Below, in pieces: positions 1 to 6,614 of a DNA stretch of 42,615 nt. Origin of the DNA: Prevotella sp. Its GTDB lineage: Bacteria; Bacteroidota; Bacteroidia; Bacteroidales; Bacteroidaceae. The notes under the pieces are model-generated. The model ran no database searches. It was not told where the DNA came from and was given only the letters and a program-made list of their open reading frames with translations. The stretch lies in contig JAEETC010000014.1 of the NCBI GenBank assembly GCA_016286585.1, positions 1 to 42,615 on the forward strand, in the 5' to 3' direction. How positions within the stretch are numbered: the first letter of the stretch is position 1; the number at the start of each line of letters is the position of its first letter. The translations under genes and the position numbers were made by a program.

Positions 1-182
1 GCCAGTACATCTACGGCTTCCTCATCGGAGCGATGGCCATCATCATCCGTGTGCTGAATGCCGGCTATCCCGAGGGTATGATGCTTGCCATCTTCTTTGG
101 TAATATGTTTGCTCCTACGATCGACCATTTTGTGGTGGCTCGTAACATTTCGAAACGTTTGAAGAGAGGAGGTACCAAATGA
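1..182 (+). CDS. nqrB: NqrB, Na+-translocating NADH:quinone reductase subunit B (3' end only)
   Basis: Only the last 59 codons are in the window, read in frame from base 3 to the TGA at 180-182. The peptide is hydrophobic and ends in a short basic tail; it contains [18 protein letters not shown], which I recognise as the end of NqrB. NqrB is a membrane subunit that carries a covalent FMN and riboflavin and forms part of the Na+ path; those sites lie upstream of the window. The stop codon overlaps the nqrC start (ATGA), which suggests translational coupling. Identity rests on this tail plus the unmistakable nqrC-F genes that follow. Confidence 0.9.
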   Translation, partial: QYIYGFLIGAMAIIIRVLNAGYPEGMMLAIFFGNMFAPTIDHFVVARNISKRLKRGGTK

Positions 183-868
183 AACTGAATACGAATTCGA
201 ATACGTACATTATTATATATAGTGCGATTCTGGTGGTTATTGTGGCCTTCCTGCTGGCATTCGTCTATCAGGCCCTGAAGCCGATGCAGGATGCGAACGT
301 GGCCCTCGATGTGAAAAAGCAGATTCTTTACTCGCTTAACATCCGTGACTTGGACGGCGCTGAGGCTGAGGCCAAGTATGCCGAGGTGGTGAAGGAAGAA
401 GCAGAGAAGGACGGACAGAAGTACTACCTGTGTGAGATCGACGGTGAGGACATCCTCGTAGTCGCTCTGAAGGGCATGGGACTCTGGGGTGGAATCAGCG
501 GTTACATCTCCATCCATGGTGATGAGACGCCCACCGTCTATGGAGCCTATTTCAATCATGAGAGTGAGACGGCCGGTTTGGGAGCAGAGATTAAGGACTC
601 TCAGGAATGGCAGGAGAAGTTCATCGGCAAGAAGGTCTTTGTCGATGGCACTCAGGATGTGGCTATCTCTATTGTGAAGAAAGTGGAGGACCCCACGACA
701 CAGGTCGACTGTGTGACGGGTGCAACGCTGACTTCTAATGGTGTGAATGATATGATCAAGGCAGGACTGAAGGATGCCGGAAAGAATGGCGTTGAACTCT
801 TTGTAAAGATGATATGCACCGCTCCTGCAGATTCCACAGCCGTTGAACCAAAAGCAGAGGAGGAGTAA
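179..868 (+). CDS. nqrC: NqrC, Na+-NQR subunit C, covalent FMN carrier
   Basis: NqrC passes electrons inside the Na+-pumping NADH:quinone oxidoreductase through an FMN bound covalently to a threonine. The 229-residue protein has one N-terminal membrane helix (about residues 11-31) followed by a periplasmic FMN-binding domain. The flavinylation motif D-x-x-[ST]-G-A-T is present as [10 protein letters not shown] (residues 177-186), with T183 as the predicted attachment site. The C-terminus has an acidic tail. The gene overlaps nqrB by four bases and is three bases from nqrD, so it lies in the nqr operon. An ApbE-type flavin transferase would be needed; none is in this window. Confidence 0.96.
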   Translation: MKLNTNSNTYIIIYSAILVVIVAFLLAFVYQALKPMQDANVALDVKKQILYSLNIRDLDGAEAEAKYAEVVKEEAEKDGQKYYLCEIDGEDILVVALKGMGLWGGISGYISIHGDETPTVYGAYFNHESETAGLGAEIKDSQEWQEKFIGKKVFVDGTQDVAISIVKKVEDPTTQVDCVTGATLTSNGVNDMIKAGLKDAGKNGVELFVKMICTAPADSTAVEPKAEEE

Positions 869-871
869 ACT

Positions 872-1495
872 ATGGCATTATTCAGTAAACAAAATAAGGA
901 GGTTTTTACCAATCCGTTGAACCTCGACCATCCTATTCTGGGCCAGGTATTGGGTATCTGCTCGGCATTGGCTGTGACTTCTCAGTTGAAGCCAGCCATT
1001 GTGATGGGTCTCGCTGTGACGGTTATCACCGCCTTTGCGAATGTGATTATCTCTATCATCCGCAACACCATTCCTAACCGCATCCGTATCGTGGTGCAAC
1101 TGGTGGTTGTGGCTGCTCTCGTGACCATCGTTTCTCAGATCCTGAAGGCTTTCGCCTACGACGTGAGCGTTCAGCTGAGCGTGTATGTAGGTCTGATCAT
1201 TACCAACTGTATCCTCATGGGACGCCTTGAGGCATTCGCCATGCAGAATAAGCCCTGGCCATCATTCCTCGACGGTGTCGGTAATGGCCTTGGCTATGCC
1301 ATGATTCTCGTCATCGTGGGTGCTGTGCGTGAGTTGCTGGGCCGTGGTTCACTGCTGGGATTCCAGGTTATCCCTGACGCCTGCTATGACTTCGGATATA
1401 TGAACAACGGTATGATGACGATGCCAGCTATGGCACTCATACTCGTTGGCTGTGTGATTTGGGTACATCGTGCATATTTTTATAAGGAGAAGTAA
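872..1495 (+). CDS. nqrD: NqrD, Na+-NQR membrane subunit D
   Basis: A 207-residue integral membrane protein of the NqrD/RnfE family, with about six hydrophobic segments. NqrD and NqrE are related, inverted-topology subunits that together hold an intramembrane 2Fe-2S cluster. The two cysteines expected from the family are visible: C30 in GICSALAV and C113 in TNCILMGRLEAFA. Length is normal for the family. It sits between nqrC and nqrE with three-base gaps on each side, the usual order of the operon. Confidence 0.96.
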   Translation: MALFSKQNKEVFTNPLNLDHPILGQVLGICSALAVTSQLKPAIVMGLAVTVITAFANVIISIIRNTIPNRIRIVVQLVVVAALVTIVSQILKAFAYDVSVQLSVYVGLIITNCILMGRLEAFAMQNKPWPSFLDGVGNGLGYAMILVIVGAVRELLGRGSLLGFQVIPDACYDFGYMNNGMMTMPAMALILVGCVIWVHRAYFYKEK

Positions 1496-1498
1496 ATT

Positions 1499-2125
1499 AT
1501 GGAACACGCAATATCATTACTGTTCAGGTCGATTTTTGTCGACAATATGATCTTCGCCTTCTTCCTCGGCATGTGCTCTTATCTGGCTGTGTCGAAGACT
1601 GTGAAGACTTCATTAGGACTGGGATGTGCCGTGACCTTCGTGCTCACTGTCACCGTTCCCGTCAACTATCTTTTGCAGACCAAGGTGCTGGGGCCCGACT
1701 GTCTCGTTGAAGGCGTCGACCTGAGTTACCTGTCGTTTATCCTCTTTATCGCTGTGATTGCCGGAATGGTGCAACTGGTGGAGATGACGGTCGAGAAATA
1801 CTCGCCTTCGCTCTATGCGGCTTTGGGTATCTTCCTACCGCTGATCGCCGTGAACTGCGCCATCATGGGTGCCTCTCTGTTCATGCAACAGCGCATCCTC
1901 ATGGAGCCCACCAACTCGCAGGCCATCACTTCTATCTGGGACGCAATGGTCTATGGCTTCGGCTCCGGTATTGGTTGGACACTCGCCATTGTGGCTATGG
2001 GTGCCATCCGCGAGAAGATGCAGTATTCGGATGTGCCCAAGCCCTTACAGGGCCTCGGCATCGTGTTTATCACCGTCGGCCTGATGGCTATGGCGATGAT
2101 GTGTTTCTCCGGCCTAAATATATAA
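1499..2125 (+). CDS. nqrE: NqrE, Na+-NQR membrane subunit E
   Basis: A 208-residue integral membrane protein of the NqrE/RnfA family and the pseudo-symmetric partner of NqrD. The cluster cysteines are C26 ([11 protein letters not shown]) and C120 ([12 protein letters not shown]). The full length and about six membrane spans agree with a working subunit. The gene is preceded by AAGGAGAAG, one of the clearer purine-rich ribosome-binding stretches in the window. Its stop lies just before a heptamer micro-array that runs to the nqrF start. Confidence 0.96.
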   Translation: MEHAISLLFRSIFVDNMIFAFFLGMCSYLAVSKTVKTSLGLGCAVTFVLTVTVPVNYLLQTKVLGPDCLVEGVDLSYLSFILFIAVIAGMVQLVEMTVEKYSPSLYAALGIFLPLIAVNCAIMGASLFMQQRILMEPTNSQAITSIWDAMVYGFGSGIGWTLAIVAMGAIREKMQYSDVPKPLQGLGIVFITVGLMAMAMMCFSGLNI

Positions 2126-2128
2126 TGG

Positions 2129-2156
2129 TCAATGTTCAATGTTAAATGTTCAATGA
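2129..2156. repeat. four-unit heptamer micro-array at the nqrE/nqrF junction
   Basis: Four consecutive 7-mers, TCAATGT, TCAATGT, TAAATGT and TCAATGA, fill the gap after nqrE and run into the nqrF start region. The array contains the upstream candidate start codon of nqrF (2146), so it bears on start choice. Arrays with the same unit length but a different sequence occur before the antiporter gene, before atpC and inside atpG. Confidence 0.75.
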
Positions 2157-3429
2157 ATATATGGCACAGTTTATAGCATATAGTATCGGAGTATTCCTCA
2201 TTGTCATACTCCTGCTCGTGATTATCCTGCTCGTGGCGAAGAAGTATCTGTCGCCCTCAGGAAATGTGAATATTGTGATCAACGGCGACCGTACGATCTC
2301 CGTGGCCCAGGGTAACTCGCTGATGTCTACACTCAATGAGAACGGCGTCTTCCTGCCCTCTGCCTGCGGCGGAAAGGCCTCCTGCGGACAGTGTAAGGTG
2401 CAGGTGCTCGAAGGGGGAGGGGAGATCCTCGACTCTGAGAAGCCCCACTTCTCGCGCAAGGAGATCAAGGCCGGCTGGCGCCTCGGCTGTCAGTGTAAGG
2501 TGAAGAGTGAACTGAAGATCCATGTCGACGAGTCGATCCTCGGCGTCAAGGAATACGAGTGCACCGTCATCTCCAACAAGAACGTCGCCACGTTCATCAA
2601 GGAGTTCAAGGTGCAGCTGCCTCCGGGCGAGCACATGGACTTCCTGCCCGGCTCTTACGCTCAGATCAAGATCCCGGCTTTCGACTGCATCGACTACGAC
2701 AAGGACTTCGACAAGTCGCTCATCGGCGACGAGTACCTGCCCAGCTGGGAGAAGTTCGGTCTGTTCCCGCTCAAGTGTAAGAACCCCGAGCCCACCATCC
2801 GTGCCTACTCGATGGCGAACTATCCGGCTGAGGGCGACGTGTTCATGCTCACCGTGCGTATCGCCACGCCGCCGTTCAAGCCCGACAAGAGCGGCTTCAT
2901 GGAGGTGAACCCCGGTATCGCTTCATCCTATATCTTCTCGCTGAAGCCCGGCGACAAGGTGACGATGAGCGGCCCGTTCGGCGACTTCCACCCGCACTTC
3001 GACTCGAAGCGCGAGATGATCTGGGTCGGTGGTGGCGCCGGTATGGCTCCGCTGCGTGCACAGATCATGCACATGACGAAGACGCTCAAGACCACCGATC
3101 GCGAGATGCACTACTTCTACGGTGCCCGCGCCCTCAACGAGGTGTTCTATCTCGACGACTTCCTCGGTCTGGAGAAGGATTTCAAGAACTTCCACTTCCA
3201 CCTGGCCCTCGACCGTCCCGATCCGGCAGCCGATGCCGCTGGCGTGAAGTACACCCCGGGCTTCGTCCATCAGGTGATGCTCAACACCTATCTGAAGGAC
3301 CACGAGGCTCCCGAGGATGTGGAGTACTACATGTGTGGTCCCGGCCCGATGTCGGCAGCCGTCGTCTCGATGCTCGACTCGCTCGGCGTCGATCCCGAGT
3401 CGATCATGTACGACAACTTCGGAGGCTGA
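2146..3429 (+). CDS. nqrF: NqrF, Na+-NQR NADH dehydrogenase subunit (2Fe-2S, FAD)
   Basis: NqrF takes electrons from NADH and feeds the Na+ pump. Visible in order: an N-terminal membrane helix (about residues 9-31), a plant-type 2Fe-2S ferredoxin domain with C74, C80, C83 and C115, an FAD-binding domain (RAYSMANYP), and an NADH-binding domain (GGGAGMAPLRAQ and CGPGPM), ending in the usual YDNFGG. The 427-residue length is normal. The start is uncertain: ATG 2146 lies inside a heptamer micro-array, so ATG 2161 (MAQFIAYSIG), directly after the array, is at least as likely. It is the last gene of the nqr operon and is followed by a terminator. Confidence 0.96.
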   Translation: MFNEYMAQFIAYSIGVFLIVILLLVIILLVAKKYLSPSGNVNIVINGDRTISVAQGNSLMSTLNENGVFLPSACGGKASCGQCKVQVLEGGGEILDSEKPHFSRKEIKAGWRLGCQCKVKSELKIHVDESILGVKEYECTVISNKNVATFIKEFKVQLPPGEHMDFLPGSYAQIKIPAFDCIDYDKDFDKSLIGDEYLPSWEKFGLFPLKCKNPEPTIRAYSMANYPAEGDVFMLTVRIATPPFKPDKSGFMEVNPGIASSYIFSLKPGDKVTMSGPFGDFHPHFDSKREMIWVGGGAGMAPLRAQIMHMTKTLKTTDREMHYFYGARALNEVFYLDDFLGLEKDFKNFHFHLALDRPDPAADAAGVKYTPGFVHQVMLNTYLKDHEAPEDVEYYMCGPGPMSAAVVSMLDSLGVDPESIMYDNFGG

Positions 3430-3437
3430 TCGCCCTC

Positions 3438-3469
3438 TGTTGCATTGTTGCATTGTCACATTGTAACGT
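3438..3469. repeat. octamer micro-array downstream of nqrF
   Basis: Four 8-mers, TGTTGCAT, TGTTGCAT, TGTCACAT and TGTAACGT, lie between the nqrF stop and its terminator. The same words reappear near 4971-5000 and, inverted, at 4817-4840, so this is one of three related copies within 1.6 kb. Confidence 0.65.
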
Positions 3470-3477
3470 CAATGAAT

Positions 3478-3516
3478 AAAGGATTAGGAATCACGGTGGT
3501 TCCTAATCCTTTTTTT
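3478..3516 (+). terminator. intrinsic terminator of the nqr operon
   Basis: A perfect 13-bp stem, AAAGGATTAGGAA (3478-3490) with TTCCTAATCCTTT (3500-3512), a nine-base loop and a T run to 3516. It ends the nqr operon and may also act on the convergent HU-like gene, whose stop lies 25 bases further on. Confidence 0.92.
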
Positions 3517-3540
3517 AGCGTGTGACGATTCGCTTTCAGC

Positions 3541-4269
3541 CTATTGCTTCACGAAGCTCTTCGAAGAGACGGCCGAGGCTACGTTGCCACGGACGGCAAT
3601 GGCCTTGATGGTCTTCGAGGTGCTCAGCGTGATCGGGCCGCTGTACAGCGTCGCGTGCTGGTCGGGCTCCGAGCCGTCGTCAGTATAGTAGATCTTCGCA
3701 TTGTTGCTCGACGAGATGATGGTTACCGTGGTCGTGTCGGCAAACGGAGTCGTACCACTGATCTGAGGCGCAGACACCTTCTCCTGGATCGGGTACAAGA
3801 TCTGCTGATACTTGCCGTTGCCCAGGTCGATCTTCTCGGTCTCGATACGGCCTACAAGCTCGAACGTACAGAGGTCCTTGAAAGCACGGCTGGTGAGCTG
3901 CTCGCCCTTGGCGTTCTCGGGGATGAAGCGGATGTGTACACCCTGGATCTGGTCTACCCCCACGGTTGAGAAGTTAGCACGTCCGTGCTTCTCGCAGGTG
4001 ACGGTAGGCGTGAAGGTTCCAAGGCCGTCCCACTTCACCGGCTGTCCGCTCTTCAGCAGTTCCACCATGACGGTGGTCAGCTTCTGGATCACGCCCTCCA
4101 CGATGTCGCGCGAGTAGACACTCTGGTCGAATGCCACGCGCTCGATCAGTCCGCGCAGGGTCAGCGTCTCGGGGTACCAGGGCACGAGGAAATACTTGCC
4201 GTAAGCGGTCGAGTCATCGTTCTTGTTCTGTCGCGCTGCGACGGGGAATGCAACAACATTTACTGCCAT
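3541..4269 (-). CDS. HU-like (HIG-type) DNA-binding protein with chitobiase-type C-terminal domain
   Basis: A 242-residue protein. Residues about 1-135 match the HU-like domain of Bacteroidetes (HU-HIG type): it begins MAVNVVAFPVAARQNKND and contains the segments LRGLIERVAFDQSVYSRDIVEGV and VKWDGLGTFTPT, written here in pieces only for recognition. Residues about 165-242 form a small beta domain of the chitobiase/beta-hexosaminidase C-terminal type (IYYTDDGSEPD, then LYSGPITLSTSKTIKAIAV). Members are thought to bind DNA like HU; the role of the C-terminal domain is unknown to me. No signal peptide is seen, so it is probably cytoplasmic. It is transcribed leftward from a clear promoter and converges on the nqr operon. 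The fold assignment is firm; target and function are not. Confidence 0.82.
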   Translation of the reverse strand: MAVNVVAFPVAARQNKNDDSTAYGKYFLVPWYPETLTLRGLIERVAFDQSVYSRDIVEGVIQKLTTVMVELLKSGQPVKWDGLGTFTPTVTCEKHGRANFSTVGVDQIQGVHIRFIPENAKGEQLTSRAFKDLCTFELVGRIETEKIDLGNGKYQQILYPIQEKVSAPQISGTTPFADTTTVTIISSSNNAKIYYTDDGSEPDQHATLYSGPITLSTSKTIKAIAVRGNVASAVSSKSFVKQ

Positions 4270-4331
4270 GTTTTTTAATACCTTTTTTTGTTAATACTTC
4301 CGTCAGGTTTCATCCCTAGTTTCTTCGAGAG

Positions 4332-4397
4332 AGTGGCCAAGTTTCTGTTAGTAAGTGGCCAGGTTGCTAGCAGAAAGTGGCCAGGTTACTCAGCGGA
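4332..4397. repeat. three-unit tandem array with exact 22-bp period
   Basis: Units start at 4332, 4354 and 4376. Each has a conserved 10-base core, AGTGGCCAAG or AGTGGCCAGG, followed by a TT-rich variable 12-base part. It falls between the predicted transcription start and the start codon of the leftward HU-like gene. The period matches the arrays near 13949 and 27477, although the core sequence differs. Confidence 0.8.
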
Positions 4398-4446
4398 ACT
4401 GTTCCTCCGTCTGTTGCAGACTAACGGGACTTCCCTGATTCCGATG

Positions 4447-4477
4447 CAAAGTTACGACTAAAAATCTGTGTTTGCAA
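4447..4477 (-). promoter_or_regulatory. Bacteroidetes-type promoter of the HU-like gene
   Basis: On the minus strand the -33 element TTGC (4477-4474) and the -7 element TAACTTTG (4454-4447) are 19 bases apart, which matches the Bacteroidetes primary sigma consensus. Transcription would start near 4440. Confidence 0.8.
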
Positions 4478-4605
4478 GTAAAATCAAGAGTCTGTTCTCA
4501 CTTTAAGACTTATTTGCAAATGTAAAATAAAGTAGTATATAATATGTTAGCGCGTGATGTATTGTCACAGATATTTCGTAACTTTGTAGGGTAAAATATT
4601 TCATT

Positions 4606-4809
4606 ATGGCATATCAATTAAAAGATTACCACGATTTGTTCACCAAGCAGGCCATTGCCCGGCAGATATTTCCCCATCTGCCGAACCGTTACGGCTGGAA
4701 GAAGATCCGCATGGCCGTCGGCGACGACCCCGTGTTGCGCACAGCATTCACCCAGCGCCGCAGGTACCTGTATATATCTGAATATCAATATCTTATGACT
4801 ATCTTATGA
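4606..4809 (+). CDS. small protein, possibly DUF4248-like
   Basis: A 67-residue basic protein beginning MAYQLKDYHDLFTKQAIARQ and ending in YLYISEYQYLMTIL. Its layout (an N-terminal helix with FTKQAIARQIFPHL, a basic WKKIRMAV segment, then a C-terminal YISEYQYL helix) recalls the small DUF4248 proteins often found beside HU-like genes in Bacteroidetes, but the match is from memory and weak. The position, divergent from an HU-like gene, supports it. It could instead be a truncated remnant of a longer gene, since the coding-like sequence ends abruptly in AT-rich DNA. Function unknown. Confidence 0.5.
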   Translation: MAYQLKDYHDLFTKQAIARQIFPHLPNRYGWKKIRMAVGDDPVLRTAFTQRRRYLYISEYQYLMTIL

Positions 4810-4816
4810 TCAGTAA

Positions 4817-4840
4817 ATGTGACAATGTGACAATGCAACT
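4817..4840. repeat. octamer micro-array, inverted relative to 3438 and 4971
   Basis: Units ATGTGACA, ATGTGACA and ATGCAACT. The reverse complement gives the words TGTCACAT and TTGCAT that make up the arrays at 3438-3469 and 4971-5000. With the latter it forms a divergent pair around the 36-bp palindrome. Confidence 0.6.
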
Positions 4841-4880
4841 ACCACTTTCAGGTAATTCCTGGAAAGTGAAGCAGGCTATT

Positions 4881-4916
4881 TAAGATTATATTAATATATA
4901 TATTAATATAATCTTA
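4881..4916. repeat. perfect 36-bp AT palindrome
   Basis: The half TAAGATTATATTAATATA (4881-4898) is followed directly by its exact reverse complement (4899-4916) with no loop. It contains only two G/C base pairs, so it could extrude as a cruciform or act as a hairpin in RNA. It lies midway between two oppositely oriented octamer arrays. Confidence 0.85.
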
Positions 4917-4970
4917 TTTATATAAATATATAAGTCTTCCCCTCTCTTTCGTTTTCCCCCCAACCTTCAG

Positions 4971-5000
4971 TTGCATTGTTGCATTTGTTACATTGTCACT
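4971..5000. repeat. octamer micro-array upstream of the exported-protein gene
   Basis: Units TTGCATTG, TTGCATTTG (one base longer) and TTACATTG followed by TCACT. It is a degenerate copy of the array after nqrF and lies opposite in orientation to 4817-4840. Confidence 0.55.
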
Positions 5001-5088
5001 GGATCTTGTCTTTTTAGCCTTTTATTGGGGGATAAACGCCCTTAAATCTTAAACTATCTTTAATACATTAACATTCCTTGCCGTTTTA

Positions 5089-5120
5089 TTTGTGTGTTTG
5101 CAGTTTTTTCCTTATATTTG
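5089..5120 (+). promoter_or_regulatory. Bacteroidetes-type promoter for the 5148 gene
   Basis: TTTG at 5089-5092 and TATATTTG at 5113-5120 are separated by 20 bases, an almost ideal match. The start codon is 27 bases downstream. Confidence 0.8.
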
Positions 5121-5147
5121 CCACCAAATATTACTTAATCCAAGGTT

Positions 5148-6452
5148 ATGATGAAATGTCTATTATCCATTGCCCGGTTGCTGGTGACTGTCGCCGGCGT
5201 CTTCGTGGCCGCACAGACGGCCTGGGCAGAAGCTACCGTGAGTTTCCCAACAACAAGTGGCGGTAGTGGTACAAGCGACGACCCCTACAAGATCAGTTCT
5301 ACTGACGACCTTGATCAGTTGGCTACCGATGTGAACAGTGGTACAAACTACAAGGACGTGTATTTCATAGTGACTCAAGACATCGCCTATACCCACAAGG
5401 CAAATGGTGAAGAAGGAGCCGACACGGAGTATAACTTTACGACCATCGGTCAGGGTAAATATTTCCAAGGAACTTTCGACGGTAACGGCAAGACCATCAG
5501 CGGCATCCGTATCTATAAGAACTATGACAAAAACCAACTTACATTCTTAGGTCCATTCGGTCTCTTCGGCCGTATCGGGTCAACTGCTGAAGTGAAAAAT
5601 GTAACCCTCTCCGATACTCGCATCGCCTCCGGAAGTGTAGGCGGCATTGTGGGGAATAATGCTGGTGGCAAAATCACAAACTGTCACGTCACCAACACCG
5701 TTGAAATACAGGGAATAGGTGATATTAGTCAACACGGTGGCATCGTGGACTATAATGGTTACTATAACGAAATCAAAGGCATTGTCAGCGGCTGTGTCAG
5801 TGAAGCCAAGTTCACCAATTGCTCTGGAATAGTTGGCGGCATCGCAGCAGCGAATCAAGGTACCTTGGAGAACAACTTCGTCATCGGCGTCACCATTCCT
5901 GCTATCGAGGACAATACTCGTGGCGCCATTGTGGGTAGAAATATTGAAAGCACGCTCACTAACAACTACTACACCGCTTGCACGGTGGCCGGCACGGCTA
6001 ATGCCACGAACGTGGGCGTAGGTGTCGACGGTTATTACCAACCTGTTGGCGACGTCGCCGAGAACGACGGTGCGCTCTGCGTGTATAAGATGACCCTTGC
6101 CGAGGGCGTCACGGATGTTACCATCGATGCCAGTGCCAAGGTCTATTCATACGACAGCAAGGACTACTATACTCCGGGCACGACGGTTAAGCTCACCTAC
6201 ACAGGCACTCCTGCCAAGGGCTACATATTTGGCGGTATCGACGTCGGTGAGGGCGTGACAGGTACACTCAGCGGAAACGACTATACCATGACGATGCCCG
6301 CCAGGGATGTCACCGCTTCGGTAAATTTCATCCTCAAGGGCGATATCAATGGTGACAACGTGGTGAACGTGGCTGATATCGTGAAGGCCATCAACGACGG
6401 CAAGCCCCAGGACGACATCGATGAGATGGTGAATATCATCATGGACAAATAG
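5148..6452 (+). CDS. exported GLUG/beta-repeat protein with dockerin-like C-terminus
   Basis: A 434-residue secreted protein of unknown function. It has a signal peptide (about residues 1-27, likely cleaved after AWA), then a Gly/Asn-rich beta-helix-like region with GLUG-like turns (GGIVGNNAGGKITNCHV, GIVGGIAAANQGTLENN), a B-repeat-like module (TPAKGYIFGGIDVGEG) and a C-terminal dockerin-like calcium loop, GDINGDNVVNVADIV, with D399, N401, D403 and D410. Only one full dockerin-type loop is present; the usual second one is degenerate, so it is probably a Bacteroidales calcium-binding tail and not a cellulosome dockerin. ATG 5148 is followed by a second ATG at 5151; either could serve. Confidence 0.8.
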   Translation: MMKCLLSIARLLVTVAGVFVAAQTAWAEATVSFPTTSGGSGTSDDPYKISSTDDLDQLATDVNSGTNYKDVYFIVTQDIAYTHKANGEEGADTEYNFTTIGQGKYFQGTFDGNGKTISGIRIYKNYDKNQLTFLGPFGLFGRIGSTAEVKNVTLSDTRIASGSVGGIVGNNAGGKITNCHVTNTVEIQGIGDISQHGGIVDYNGYYNEIKGIVSGCVSEAKFTNCSGIVGGIAAANQGTLENNFVIGVTIPAIEDNTRGAIVGRNIESTLTNNYYTACTVAGTANATNVGVGVDGYYQPVGDVAENDGALCVYKMTLAEGVTDVTIDASAKVYSYDSKDYYTPGTTVKLTYTGTPAKGYIFGGIDVGEGVTGTLSGNDYTMTMPARDVTASVNFILKGDINGDNVVNVADIVKAINDGKPQDDIDEMVNIIMDK

Positions 6453-6576
6453 CACACCAGGACCTTACCTCATAGATGGATGGTTCTTTTGTTACAACAG
6501 GAGAGTCCTTTTTGATTGACTTTGATTGAGAATATAATTTTTCTGCAAAATAGTAGGATATTCCAAATATTTATCG

Positions 6577-6584
6577 TATCTTTG
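6577..6584 (+). promoter_or_regulatory. -7 element upstream of the M13 peptidase gene
   Basis: TATCTTTG followed by CGCC fits the Bacteroidetes -7 consensus and lies 30 bases before the start codon. No good -33 TTTG is seen at the right distance. Confidence 0.6.
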
Positions 6585-6614
6585 CGCCAAATCACTAATT
6601 AAAACGCTAAAGAT

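Larger units (their letters stand above)
4270..4605. other. divergent intergenic region between the HU-like gene and the small gene at 4606
   Basis: This 336-base gap holds the leftward promoter of the HU-like gene, a three-unit 22-bp array inside that gene's leader (4332-4397), and a possible rightward -7 element TAACTTTG at 4579-4586 for the small gene. The -7 element has no well-spaced -33 partner. The leader of the HU-like gene would be about 165 bases long. Confidence 0.7.
4810..5147. other. AT-rich intergenic region with micro-arrays and a long palindrome
   Basis: A 338-base gap holding an octamer array (4817-4840), a perfect 36-bp palindrome (4881-4916), a related array in the opposite orientation (4971-5000) and the promoter of the next gene. 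No further gene is seen in it. Confidence 0.7.

Noticed and set aside
2133..2160. Reading the nqrE/nqrF gap as a leader peptide because of its many ATGs
   Set aside because: The ATGs come from the heptamer units themselves and lead to immediate stops or into nqrF.
5078..5266. Small open frame overlapping the start of the 5148 gene
   Set aside because: It crosses the promoter and overlaps the signal-peptide gene in another frame without its own initiation signals.
6342..6452. True cellulosomal dockerin in the 5148 protein
   Set aside because: Only one calcium loop is complete and no cohesin or glycosidase is nearby; a generic Bacteroidales calcium-loop tail is more likely.
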